A stretch of 64,000 bases of DNA, taken from Bog-159 sp049520215. GTDB taxonomy: Bacteria > Acidobacteriota > Terriglobia > Bryobacterales > Bryobacteraceae. Below, piece after piece: positions 17,955 to 26,468 of this stretch. Below the pieces are notes generated by a model. It worked only from the letters and a program-made list of their open reading frames with translations, was not told the DNA's origin and did not search any database. Each line of letters opens with the position of its first letter. Positions within the stretch are counted from its first letter, which is position 1. The stretch covers positions 7,432-71,431 of the forward strand of contig JBEKPZ010000013.1 of NCBI GenBank assembly GCA_049520215.1, read 5' to 3'. The position numbers and the translations under genes were made by a program.

Positions 17955-18367
17955 GCCGCGTCTCCGAAATAGTCCACGTACAGGTCCGGCGTCTCGTAGA
18001 CCCGTACGCCATGCAACGTGCCGCGCGGTCCGCTCAAATGCGGCTGCAGGCGATTCCAGATGTCGATGGCGATGTTCTCCGGCGTTGGCATTACATGGTC
18101 GAACGGTGCCACTTCGCGGTTCAGGAAGCGGTGATCGTAGATGTCGACCACTTCGCGGTTCAGGGTATCCTTGAGCGCCTTCAGATCGAGCACCATGCCG
18201 GTGACCGGGTCCGGCGTGCCTGCCACGGTGACTTCCAGCACGTAATTGTGGCCGTGCCCGTGGGGGTTGGCCGCCGCGCCGTAGAGCGCGTGGTTCTCGG
18301 CGTCGGAAAGCCGGGAATCGCGGCAGATGTGCGACGCGGAGAACTCCGCCTTGCGGGTGATCAGCAT
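17951..18367 (-). CDS. PTPS/QueD paralogue lacking the catalytic cysteine
   Basis: The product is 138 aa and aligns end to end with the next gene. It keeps the three zinc His (FSASHI, PHGHGHNY) and DHRFLN and TPENIAI, but at the catalytic position it reads LYGAAANPHGHGHNY, with Ala where the paralogue and the classic enzymes have Cys. It could be a changed-specificity enzyme or a non-catalytic partner in a mixed oligomer. It is the first gene of the operon and couples to the second by ATGA. Confidence 0.87.
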   Translation of the reverse strand: MLITRKAEFSASHICRDSRLSDAENHALYGAAANPHGHGHNYVLEVTVAGTPDPVTGMVLDLKALKDTLNREVVDIYDHRFLNREVAPFDHVMPTPENIAIDIWNRLQPHLSGPRGTLHGVRVYETPDLYVDYFGDAA

Positions 18368-18429
18368 GGGACCTGATTATTCGATGCAGCAAACGAGCCG
18401 GAAGTACACTAAAATTATAGTTTCCAGCT

Positions 18430-18951
18430 ATGCATAGCGTCAAAATCGATCAATTCCTGAAAGCCGGGATCGGCGTATTGCTGGCCGTCCTGGTGTTTGT
18501 GCTGTACACTTCCACTCACGAACGCATCATCGACGTGGGAGATTCCGCCCCGAATTTCACCATCACGGCCGACAACGGCCGCACCATCACTGCCTCGAAC
18601 TTTGGCGGGCGTTTGCTGGTGTTGAATTTCTGGGCTACCTGGTGCCAGCCGTGCGTCGAGGAAGTGCCCTCGCTCGATCAGTTCGCAAAGGATATGGCGG
18701 GATCGGGCGTGGTGGTGCTGGGCGTCAGTATGGACGCGAACCCCAAGGTTTATCACGACTTTCTTTCCCGCAATCGCGTCTCCTTCATGACCGCCCGCGA
18801 TCCCGAGGCCAAGATCAGCGCCGACTATGGCACCTTCAAGTACCCGGAATCCTACATCATCGATTCCAAGGGCAAGGTGGTCCAGAAGATTATTGGCGCG
18901 ACCAATTGGACGGACGGCAATATGGTGAACGCGGTGAAATCGTTTCTGTAA
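18430..18951 (+). CDS. TlpA/ResA-like membrane-anchored thioredoxin
   Basis: The product is 173 aa. An N-terminal membrane anchor (AGIGVLLAVLVFVLYTS) is followed by a periplasmic thioredoxin fold with FWATWCQPCVEEVP (Cys72 and Cys75) and the cis-Pro segment KYPESYIID. Such proteins reduce disulfides in apocytochrome c or other exported proteins. It is divergent from the pterin operon across 62 bases containing an A/T-rich stretch (ctaaaattatag) that may hold promoters for either side, though no clear pair of boxes is found. Confidence 0.9.
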   Translation: MHSVKIDQFLKAGIGVLLAVLVFVLYTSTHERIIDVGDSAPNFTITADNGRTITASNFGGRLLVLNFWATWCQPCVEEVPSLDQFAKDMAGSGVVVLGVSMDANPKVYHDFLSRNRVSFMTARDPEAKISADYGTFKYPESYIIDSKGKVVQKIIGATNWTDGNMVNAVKSFL

Positions 18952-18952
18952 C

Positions 18953-19018
18953 CCACAGGCTGAAGCCTGTGCCACCGGGCCTGTGTTACGGTAAACCACA
19001 GGCTAAAGCCTGTGCTAC
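18953..19018. repeat. Tandem palindromic repeat overlapping a gene start
   Basis: Two copies of ccacaggctRaagcctgtgcYacc stand 35 bases apart. The second runs into the GTG start codon of the GlcD gene. Confidence 0.75.
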
Positions 19019-20454
19019 CTGCGGCCAAGCAGAAACTGATCGATCTTCTGGGTCCTCGCGGATACCTGGACCGTCCCGAAGATCTGGCGCTCTACGAATA
19101 CGACGGCAGCGTGGAAAAGGGCCGACCCGAGATGGTGGCCTTCCCGCGCAGCACCGAAGACGTAGCCGGCATTGTCAAGATCGCGGCCGAATACGGCGTG
19201 CCCGTGGTGGGACGCGGCGCCGGAACCGGCTTGAGCGGCGGCGCGATCCCGCGCGAGGGCGGCGTAGTGGTGGGATTCGCACGCATGAACCGCATCCTGG
19301 AAATCGATTTGGAAAACGAGCGCGTGCTAGTGGAGCCCGGCGTGGTGAATCTGGATGTCACGCTGGCGGTCCAATCGCAGGGCTACTTCTACGCTCCCGA
19401 TCCCTCCAGCCAGCGCGCCTGCACTATGGGCGGCAACGTGGCCGAGAACGCCGGCGGCCCGCACACGCTGGCCTACGGCGTGACCACTAACCATGTGCTG
19501 GGTCTAGAGTTCGTGCTGCCGGATGGCACCGTGGTGACCACCGGCGGAAAGGAAACTGAGCAGCCGGGTTACGACCTGACCGGCCTGTTGACCGGCTCGG
19601 AAGGCACCATGGCACTGGTCACCAAAGCGATGGTGCGGCTGATGCGCAAGCCGGAGATGGTGAAGACCATCTTGGCCATCTACGATGACGTTGAGGATTG
19701 CGGGGCCACGGTGGCCGAGATTACCGCGCGCGCCATCGTTCCGGTAGCCGTCGAGATGCTGGATGGCGTGATGCTCCGCATGGTGGAAGAGGCCACCCAC
19801 GCCGGCTATCCCATGGATGCGGCGGCCGTGCTGCTGATTGAGCTGGAAGGATTGCGCGAGAACGTGGAGGAGCAGGTCGAACAGATTCGCGAGGTGTGCC
19901 AGTCCTGCCGCGCGCGCGAGGTCCGCGTGGCCAAGACCGCCGAGGAGCGCGAACTGCTCTGGAAAGGCCGCAAGAACGCTTTTGGCGCGGTGGGCCGCGT
20001 CAGCCCATTCTATTACGTGCAGGATGGCGTGGTGCCGCGCACGCAGATCGCGCCCACCCTGCACGTGATCGGCGAGGTGAGCCGCAAGTATGGCCTGACC
20101 ATCAGCAACATTTTCCATGCGGGGGATGGCAACATGCACCCCATCATTCTGTTCGATGCCCGCAAACCTGGCGACCTGGAGAAAGCCCGGGCCGCCGGCG
20201 CCGAGATCCTGGAACACTGCCTCAGCGTGGGCGGGTCGATCACCGGCGAACACGGTGTGGGGATGGAGAAGAACGAATTGATGGCGCGCCAGTTCAAACC
20301 GGAAACACTGGAGACGATGGGGGCGTTGAAGCGGCTTTTCGATCCCGAGAACCGCATGAACCCCGGCAAAATGCTACCCACCGGAAGAGGCTGCCTGGAG
20401 ATCCGGCAGATGCCGCTGGACGCTTCTGGAAGCGATGGTCAGGCGATTTTCTAA
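19012..20454 (+). CDS. glcD: FAD-linked oxidase, glycolate oxidase subunit GlcD-like
   Basis: The product is 480 aa with a PCMH-type FAD domain (VVGRGAGTGLSGGAIPREGG, DPSSQRACTMGGNVAENAGG) and an FAD-oxidase C-terminal domain (FHAGDGNMHPII, SITGEHGVGMEKN). These match GlcD and D-lactate/2-hydroxyacid dehydrogenases. It probably oxidises glycolate or D-lactate to the 2-oxoacid. GlcE and GlcF partners are not in the window, so it may be a stand-alone D-2-hydroxyacid dehydrogenase. The start GTG 19012 falls within a palindromic repeat; no other in-frame start is nearby and the residues that follow fit the family. Confidence 0.88.
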   Translation: MLPAAKQKLIDLLGPRGYLDRPEDLALYEYDGSVEKGRPEMVAFPRSTEDVAGIVKIAAEYGVPVVGRGAGTGLSGGAIPREGGVVVGFARMNRILEIDLENERVLVEPGVVNLDVTLAVQSQGYFYAPDPSSQRACTMGGNVAENAGGPHTLAYGVTTNHVLGLEFVLPDGTVVTTGGKETEQPGYDLTGLLTGSEGTMALVTKAMVRLMRKPEMVKTILAIYDDVEDCGATVAEITARAIVPVAVEMLDGVMLRMVEEATHAGYPMDAAAVLLIELEGLRENVEEQVEQIREVCQSCRAREVRVAKTAEERELLWKGRKNAFGAVGRVSPFYYVQDGVVPRTQIAPTLHVIGEVSRKYGLTISNIFHAGDGNMHPIILFDARKPGDLEKARAAGAEILEHCLSVGGSITGEHGVGMEKNELMARQFKPETLETMGALKRLFDPENRMNPGKMLPTGRGCLEIRQMPLDASGSDGQAIF

Positions 20455-20533
20455 CCTGGCCATTGGACCGTTAGCTGCGCCAAGCTCCGCACTGAGGTAG
20501 AACGGGTATCGCTTCCGGCTCCTGGGCGCCAAC

Positions 20534-20606
20534 TTAACCCTATTGAGTCTCGCGTGATACGGTGACGGTTTCCACGAGAAATGTGACTCTCTGCATCGGG
20601 GTCGTC
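20534..20606. repeat. Dispersed repeat, second copy
   Basis: It shares cctattgagtctcgcgt, atacRgtgac and ctctgcatcgggg with 16737-16787. It lies just beyond the broken end of the mobile gene remnant. Confidence 0.55.
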
Positions 20607-20689
20607 CGCAAACGGACGCAGTGCACGCACCGGACTCAGGGTAATTCCTTGAAATGCTATGGCAAGGCGCATACACCCGGCCCACGCTG

Positions 20690-21142
20690 GTGATTTATCA
20701 GTATCAAATCGACCCGGAAATGGGTTGGATGCATGCCCGCATTCAAACTTGGTTTCCCGATAACGGACGGCCATGCCGGTCTTCTCGTGCTGGAAGGTCG
20801 GGGTGAGTTCTGTACAGGTCAGAGCGCACACGTTGCCTTGCCGGATGGCCAATTTAGCCGCATGCGCGCGCGATCTGGTCCTTGTCGGCCTGTTGAGTCG
20901 CGGATATATTCGACCGGCAGCTTTTGTTGGAGGAACGGTGCCAGGGAGGCCTCCTTCAATTCCGCACTGGCCTTTTTGACGTGATCCCCAAACTGCTTAC
21001 AGAGCAGCCCATTGCGAATCAGGTACATCTTCATGCCTTCCCCATGGGTGAGGCGTCGCAGAGAACCGCGGAACAACACGCGGTCAAAACCGGAAAGCGT
21101 ACCCTGGATCTGGGATTCAAACTTAGCGATAAACTGTTTCAT
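20690..21142 (-). pseudogene. Broken copy of a dispersed acidobacterial gene (MKQFIAKFE family), with internal inversion
   Basis: From ATG 21142, which has a strong aggagg site, the minus strand encodes MKQFIAKFESQIQG, GFDRVLFRGSLRRLTHGEGM and LLCKQFGDHVKKAS. I recall this N-terminus from a multicopy family of proteins of several hundred residues common in Acidobacteria. The frame is lost near 20870 and resumes in another phase with NVCALTCTELTPTFQHEK. After 20762 the matching sequence is on the plus strand instead: 20699-20756 reads YQIDPEMGWMHARIQTWF, which would normally follow on. So the copy carries a frameshift, a local inversion and a 3' truncation. Its upstream 120 bases recur at 35227-35357. 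Family function is unknown; dispersal suggests mobility. Confidence 0.6.
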
Positions 21143-21260
21143 GGCGTTTCCTCCTGGTGCATGGTGATTTGGAACATCAACCAAGGTACTTCTTCGGAAA
21201 CGCCATTTGAGTTTGCGGCTTGCCGCTTTGCGGGGCGGCCAATCTTGGCCGCCCCACATT
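21143..21260 (-). repeat. 5' leader of the MKQFIAKFE element, copy 1
   Basis: Read on the minus strand it runs from ggccgccccgcaaagcggcaa through ggttgatgttccaaatcacc to the aggagg site. It is nearly identical to 35233-35330 on the plus strand. The outer end is a palindromic ggggcggccaatcttggccgcccc. Confidence 0.8.
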
Positions 21261-21411
21261 AGCCCGAGGGAAGGTGCAGATCTGTCGCCGGAACTGTCAC
21301 TGTATTAAGCGAACGTCAATAGGTCAGGCTCTTCAACTCGGACATAGTTCTACCAGAGGACGGAGACGCGATGTCCGTTGGGCCCGAAGGCAGGCCGCCC
21401 GTCTCCGATTT

Positions 21412-21619
21412 ATGAAGCCACTTGGACTGACCGCCAATCGGCTGGCAACCAAACTCTCAGTACCGGTGACGCGAGTCAACGACATTGTCTGTGGCCGGCG
21501 CGCCATCACGGCGGACACTGCATTGCACCTGGCCCGCTGCTTCGGAACGACGCCTCAGTTTGGATGAACCTACAGTCCAACTACGATCTCGAATTGGCGC
21601 AGGCTGTGCGGGTACCCTA
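21412..21619 (+). pseudogene. HigA-type antitoxin remnant with frameshift
   Basis: From ATG 21412 the frame reads MKPLGLTANRLATKLSVPVT, then RVNDIVCGRRAITADTALHL and ARCFGTTPQF. This is the XRE helix-turn-helix of HigA antitoxins of the HigBA type II system. At 21560 the run tttgga should be ttttgga to give the usual PxFWMNLQ; the missing base brings an early stop, while the next phase continues with MNLQSNYDLELAQ to a stop near 21619. The N-terminal HPGEhLREDF segment is also out of phase. No HigB toxin gene is nearby. It is a decayed antitoxin, or contains a sequencing error. Confidence 0.6.
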
Positions 21620-21749
21620 GATGTCCGCTCCCGCGCCACGTGATCCCACAATCGTACACCACCCTCGCTCCGCCGCCGGCCTAACCTATTGAATCGATTC
21701 CCAGCGCCCTTGGCACAAAGCCTGCCTACGCAATCCCGGAGGATTGTCG

Positions 21750-24158
21750 ATGAATAGCTTCGCGCAGGATTTCCGCTATGCCTTCCGCAACCTGCGGCAT
21801 AATCCCGCCTTCACGGCAGTCGCGATCGGCGCGTTGGCCATCGGTATCGGTGCGAACACGGCCGTCTTTACGGTCGTCGAATCGGTGCTGCTGCGGCCGC
21901 TACCGTATCACGAACCGTCCCAGTTGTACACGGTCCGGCCTATGCCTAAGCAGCCAACGCCGTTCGGCGGCGGGTCGATGTCCGATCCCCAATTCATCGC
22001 CTGCCGGTCCGCCACCACGGCCTTCCAGCAGCTTGCGGCCTACGACGGCGGGAACTGGAACGGCACAGGTGTTGGCGATCCCGTAGCTATTCACGGCCAG
22101 GAGGTAACCACCAACTTCTTCGCCACGCTGGGTGTGCAGCCCCAACTCGGTCGCGGCTTTCGGCCCGAAGAGGAGTCGCCCGCCGCCCCCAAGGTCGCGG
22201 TCTTGAGCGATACCTTCTGGCGCACTCACTTCCAGGGCGGCCGCGATGTGCTGGGCAAGTCGATAACGCTCGACGGCGTGCCTCGTACCATCGTTGGCGT
22301 GATGCCGGCGGGTTTCGACCCCATTCAGGAACTTTGGCTCCCGGCGGTCCTGGAGCCGGACAATCATCACATCGCCTTCCGGCAGGTGATCGGCAGGCTC
22401 GCGGCGGGCGCCACTCTGGCGCGCGCGAAAGACGAACTGGACGCGGCCAACGCGCGGGTGACGGCCGAGGAGCACGGCCGGCATGGCGAAAAAATGGAGA
22501 TGGCCATCGCCCCGTTGCGCGACAGCATCGTCGGCGACGCACGGCCCGCCCTGCTAGTCTTCCTGGGAGCGGTGGGTTGCGTGCTGCTGATCGCCTGCGT
22601 GAACGTAGCCAATCTGTTGCTCTCCCGCGCGTCGGCGCGCAAGCAGGAGATCGCCATTCGCGCATCGCTGGGCGCTACGCGCTGGCGCCTGGCGCGGCAA
22701 CTGCTGACCGAGAGCGCCATGCTCGGCGTCATCGGCGGATTGCTCGGCCTCATCGTCGCGCTCTGGGGCGTCGAAACCTTGATCCAGTTCGCGCCCGCCA
22801 ATCGCATCCCGCGCATCGATGAGATCCGCTTCGACGGCTGGGTGTTCGCTTTCAATATGGGCGTCTCCCTCGTAACCAGCGTGCTCTTCGGCCTGGCGCC
22901 CGCGCTGCAATTGACGCGCGCGCGACAGACGCGGAATTGGAAAGATGCAGCCGCCCGCGGCAGCGCCCGCACCGGCGCGCTGCGCTCCGTGCTCGTCATG
23001 GCGGAAGTGGCGCTGGCTCTGACCCTCCTGATCGGCGCGGGCCTGCTCGTCCGCAGCTTCGAGAAATTGCGCAGCGTCAACCTCGGTTTCCGGCCCGACA
23101 ACGTCCTGGCGGTGAGCGTGCAACTCTACGGCAAGCCATACGAATCGGCTGCACAAATCCAACGCTTCGACAACGATGTCCTGGAACGCATCTCGCACGT
23201 GGACGGTGTGACCGCTGCCGGACTGGTGAACTGGCTGCCCATGTCCGAAGCCCTCATCCAGGGAGATTTCAAACTGGGTGACCAGCAACTGCCGCCGGAC
23301 GTGATCGTCGCCAAACCCGCCGTCAGCCCCGGCTATTTCAGGGCGATGGGCATCCCGCTCCTGCGCGGCCGGTCGTTCGATGAGCACGACACCCTGAAAT
23401 CCGCACAGGTAGCCATGGTCGATCAGTCCTTCGCCCGCCGCTTCTGGCCGCACCAGGATCCCATCGGCAAGCGTATCAGCTTCGCCGACAATCCCAAAGC
23501 GGAGGACGACTGGATGATCGTAGTCGGCGTGGCGGGATCGATCCGCCAGCAGAATCCGGCCTCGCGGATCATGGCCATTTACCAGCCGGTCGCACAAGTG
23601 CAGGTGCCGGTCTTCCTGCAATACGCCAGCTTCGTGGTGCGCTCGCATGCGGATACCGCCAGCCTCGCCCCGGCGTTGCGCGCGCAGCTCTGGAATGTGG
23701 ACAAAGACCTGCCCATCCAAACGATCAGCAGCATGCAGGACTTGCTGTACGCCTCCACGGCCGAGCCGCGCTTTCAAACGCGTGTTCTCGCGTCGTTCTC
23801 CTCCGTCGCTTTTCTGCTAGCCATCGTCGGCATTTACGGCGTGATGGCTTATTCGGTGACGCAGCGCACGCAGGAAATCGGCATCCGCATGGCGCTCGGC
23901 GCCGAGCGCCGCCACATCGTGCATATGATCCTGTGGCGCAGCGCCGCGTTGGTCTTGGGCGGCCTCGGGATCGGACTCGCCGGCGCCTGGGCCACCACGC
24001 GGGTGTTGAAGGACTTTCTCTTCGAGGTGACGCCATTCGATCCGCTTACTTTCGCCGCCGTATCGCTGTTGCTGGCGTTAGTTGCACTGGCCGCTTGCTA
24101 CCTTCCCGCGCGGCGCGCAGCCGCCATCGATCCGCTGGTGGCATTACGATATGAGTAA
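21750..24158 (+). CDS. ADOP-family permease (duplicated FtsX/MacB-like domains)
   Basis: The product is 802 aa. The N-terminus FAQDFRYAFRNLRHNPAFTA and the helix VAIGALAIGIGANTAVFTVV are the hallmark of acidobacterial duplicated orphan permeases. There are two MacB_PCD periplasmic domains and two FtsX transmembrane sets (about residues 15-430 and 430-800). NVANLLLSRASARKQEIAIR, RASLGATRWRL and the later RTQEIGIRMALGAERR mark the two FtsX modules. It has no ATPase domain. Such proteins are thought to work as MacB-like transporters with an unlinked ATPase, which is inference. ATG 21750 follows a cggagg ribosome site. Its last 11 codons are repeated about 810 bases downstream. Confidence 0.93.
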   Translation: MNSFAQDFRYAFRNLRHNPAFTAVAIGALAIGIGANTAVFTVVESVLLRPLPYHEPSQLYTVRPMPKQPTPFGGGSMSDPQFIACRSATTAFQQLAAYDGGNWNGTGVGDPVAIHGQEVTTNFFATLGVQPQLGRGFRPEEESPAAPKVAVLSDTFWRTHFQGGRDVLGKSITLDGVPRTIVGVMPAGFDPIQELWLPAVLEPDNHHIAFRQVIGRLAAGATLARAKDELDAANARVTAEEHGRHGEKMEMAIAPLRDSIVGDARPALLVFLGAVGCVLLIACVNVANLLLSRASARKQEIAIRASLGATRWRLARQLLTESAMLGVIGGLLGLIVALWGVETLIQFAPANRIPRIDEIRFDGWVFAFNMGVSLVTSVLFGLAPALQLTRARQTRNWKDAAARGSARTGALRSVLVMAEVALALTLLIGAGLLVRSFEKLRSVNLGFRPDNVLAVSVQLYGKPYESAAQIQRFDNDVLERISHVDGVTAAGLVNWLPMSEALIQGDFKLGDQQLPPDVIVAKPAVSPGYFRAMGIPLLRGRSFDEHDTLKSAQVAMVDQSFARRFWPHQDPIGKRISFADNPKAEDDWMIVVGVAGSIRQQNPASRIMAIYQPVAQVQVPVFLQYASFVVRSHADTASLAPALRAQLWNVDKDLPIQTISSMQDLLYASTAEPRFQTRVLASFSSVAFLLAIVGIYGVMAYSVTQRTQEIGIRMALGAERRHIVHMILWRSAALVLGGLGIGLAGAWATTRVLKDFLFEVTPFDPLTFAAVSLLLALVALAACYLPARRAAAIDPLVALRYE
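24126..24157 (+). repeat. 32-bp direct repeat, copy 1 (end of ADOP gene)
   Basis: It begins atcgatccgctggtggcatt and continues through the final codons of the ADOP gene. It is identical to 24935-24966. Confidence 0.95.
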
Positions 24159-24165
24159 ACTGCGC

Positions 24166-24934
24166 CTACGGCGTGAACGAGAAGACGGTTCCTTCGTTGA
24201 AAGCGCCGCCTTCTTGGGTCGTGCCGTAGAGCACGCCATTGCCGTCGACGGCGAGACTCCCGTTGGGCGTGGCGCCATCGGCGGCACTCTTGAAACTGTA
24301 GAGCACTGCTTCGGTCCAGGAACCCCCAGGAGACGCGGGTGGTGTTAGCGAGAAGATTGTGCCGCAGCCTTGTTCGAGAAAGCAGCCTGGGAGTCCGCCC
24401 CATTGGGTTGTCCCATAGAGCACACCGTTGAAGGCGGTGAGTCCACCTGTGGGCAAGGCGCCATCGCCATTCAGTACACCAGTAAATTGATACAGGACCG
24501 CGAACTTCCCCTCTCCCGAGGAGCCTGGCGGGATCATGGACCACACAGACCCGCAACCTTCAGTGCAGTTATTACCTACCGATCCATCAGAGCCGGAAGA
24601 CGCGGTGCCGAAAAGCGCTCCACTGTTGTCAACGAGAACTCCCCCGAGCGGAACCGTTCCGTCGCCAATACGGCCGGTGAAATCATGAAGGATCGTTTCG
24701 ACCCAAGGGCCGCCGGGAATGTGTGGCGGGGTCAACGAAAATATCGTCCCGCAACCACTAAAATCCCCGTAGCAGCCGCCGGTACCGCCTGCCTCAGTCG
24801 TGCCATAAAGCTGGCCGTAAGAGCCTAAAGCAACGTCGTTGGGCCGTAGGCCATCGCTACCCCCGGTGAAGGTGTGGAGGATCGTTTCCTGCCAAGATCC
24901 GCCGGGAGATGCCGGCGGAGTCGAGGAGAGCACG
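24166..24934 (-). pseudogene. 3' fragment of a TIGR03803-type repeat protein
   Basis: The minus strand encodes about 255 residues of tandem units with GxxLYGTT, GTIFSLTPP and LYSFTGxxDGxxP motifs, the Gloeo/Verruco repeat (TIGR03803) found in secreted multi-repeat proteins. It ends at a natural stop (24166), but at the other side the frame runs straight into a copy of the ADOP gene end read backwards, so its own start and signal peptide are missing. It lies exactly between two 32-bp direct repeats. It is therefore a gene fragment brought in by recombination and unlikely to be expressed. Confidence 0.7.
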
Positions 24935-24966
24935 ATCGATCCGCTGGTGGCATTACGATATGAGTA
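24935..24966 (+). repeat. 32-bp direct repeat, copy 2
   Basis: It is identical to the last codons of the ADOP gene at 24126-24157. Here it is followed by the third stop base and, with no gap, by ATG 24968 of the next gene. Confidence 0.95.
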
Positions 24967-24967
24967 G

Positions 24968-26374
24968 ATGGCGGAAGAATCCAACAGCACTCGGCCGAAA
25001 GCCCTGAAGATCAATCTCGACGGCCGCAGGTACGGCACGTTTGCCGAAATCGGCGCCGGCCAGGAGGTTGCCCGCTGGTTCTTCCACGCCGGGAAAGCCG
25101 CCGGCACCATCGCCCTGACCGCTTCGGCTTACGACATGGCCATCAGCGATAGCATTTACGGCCCGACCCAGCACTACGTCAGCCGCCAGCGCCTGGAGGC
25201 CATGCTCGACCACGAGTTCAAACGTCTGGTGGAGCGCCTGGACCAGAGCCGCGGAGAGCACACCGCGTTCTTCGTATTCGCGGATACATCCGCCACGCAA
25301 ACCCACTCGCACCGGCCCGCGGGACATAGCTGGCTGGGCGTCCGTTTCCAGACGGAGCCACGCGGCGAGCCATCCGAGATCATTCTGCACGTGGAAATGC
25401 TGGACCCTGTCACGGTCGAGCAGCAAGAGGCACTCGGCCTGGCCGGCGTGAACCTGATCTATGCCGCCTTCTACTATGCGGACGATCCCGCGCACCTGAT
25501 TGCCTCGTTGATGGACGATCTGAGCCGCCGCCGGATCGAAGTAGATATGATCAAGTTCTCCGGCCCGGCATTCGCAAAGGTGGACAACCGCCTGATGAGC
25601 CTGCAGCTCGTCGAACAGGGGCTTACTGACGCCGTCATGTTTACGGCCGATGGCGCGGTCGTGCAACCCGCGGAAGTGCTCTACAACAAGCCGGTGATGA
25701 TTGGGCGGGGCAACTTCCGGCCGGTCACTAACGTCACGCTGGAAATGCTGGACCGCGCCGTCCGCCAGCTTCAGCAGGATTCACCGGACGCCCAGGACCT
25801 AATCGCCATCATGGAGATGACGTTGAATAACCTGATGTCCGAGCAAGCTATCGATCCCCAGGATTTCCTGGCGCGCGTCGATATTCTGGGCGTGCTGGGC
25901 AAAATGGTCATAATTTCGAATTACACCAGGTTCGACATGGTCACCAGCTACTTGCGCCACTACACGCAAAACTGGATCGGGATGGCCATGGGCGTCCCAA
26001 CCTTGCGCCAGGTGTTCGATGAGAAATACTACGCCGAAATGGAAGGCGGCATCCTGGAGGGTTTAGGCAAACTCTTCCAGGGACGCGTCAAGCTGCTCAT
26101 CCTTCCGACGCGAGAAACAGACGCCGGAGAGCTGACTACCTCCGATCGGCTCGACGTGAAACCGGAACTGACCCACCTATACAGACATCTCGTCGAGAAC
26201 GGTTACATCGAATCCATCCGCGAGTTCGACCCCGCCGACTTGCACGTCACGCCGGGCGAAGTGCTGGCAGCCATCCAATCGGGCGACCCAAGCTGGGAAA
26301 AGCTGGTGCCGCCACAAGCCGCCGAGGTGATCAAGCAGAAGGGCTTGTTCGGCTACAATGGAGGGCGGGCTTGA
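24968..26374 (+). CDS. Conserved protein of unknown function (~470 aa, acidobacterial family)
   Basis: The product is 468 aa, soluble, with no signal peptide. Strongly conserved-looking blocks include INLDGRRYGTFAEIGAGQEV near the N-terminus, ISDSIYGPTQHYVSRQRLE, FFVFADTSAT and SWLGVRFQTEPRGEPSEII. The C-terminal region contains YYAEMEGGILEGLGKLFQG and PPQAAEVIKQKGLFGYNG. I remember near-identical proteins in many Acidobacteria and other phyla, sometimes given nicotinate-nucleotide adenylyltransferase-type names, but no HxGH or ISTTxIR motif of that enzyme is present, so I do not adopt the name. No ribosome site precedes ATG 24968, which abuts the repeat; the original upstream region may have been displaced. 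Confidence 0.75.
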   Translation: MAEESNSTRPKALKINLDGRRYGTFAEIGAGQEVARWFFHAGKAAGTIALTASAYDMAISDSIYGPTQHYVSRQRLEAMLDHEFKRLVERLDQSRGEHTAFFVFADTSATQTHSHRPAGHSWLGVRFQTEPRGEPSEIILHVEMLDPVTVEQQEALGLAGVNLIYAAFYYADDPAHLIASLMDDLSRRRIEVDMIKFSGPAFAKVDNRLMSLQLVEQGLTDAVMFTADGAVVQPAEVLYNKPVMIGRGNFRPVTNVTLEMLDRAVRQLQQDSPDAQDLIAIMEMTLNNLMSEQAIDPQDFLARVDILGVLGKMVIISNYTRFDMVTSYLRHYTQNWIGMAMGVPTLRQVFDEKYYAEMEGGILEGLGKLFQGRVKLLILPTRETDAGELTTSDRLDVKPELTHLYRHLVENGYIESIREFDPADLHVTPGEVLAAIQSGDPSWEKLVPPQAAEVIKQKGLFGYNGGRA

Positions 26375-26402
26375 GCCCGCGCGGGGCTTTAGCCCCGCTC
26401 GC
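26361..26402. repeat. Palindromic intergenic repeat
   Basis: Tandem inverted repeats gcgggcttgagcccgc and gcggggctttagccccgc, overlapping the last codons of the upstream gene. Same type as 4519-4557. Confidence 0.65.
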
Positions 26403-26468
26403 GTATTCCACCACTAGCAAATACCCCACCAACGGAAATAGGAAACTTTTCCAGGAGGGAAACACCAA

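Noticed and set aside
19012..20454. Complete glycolate oxidase operon
   Set aside because: Only a GlcD-type gene is present; no GlcE or GlcF genes are near.
24968..26374. Nicotinate-nucleotide adenylyltransferase
   Set aside because: I recall such a label on similar proteins, but the nucleotidyltransferase motifs are not visible.
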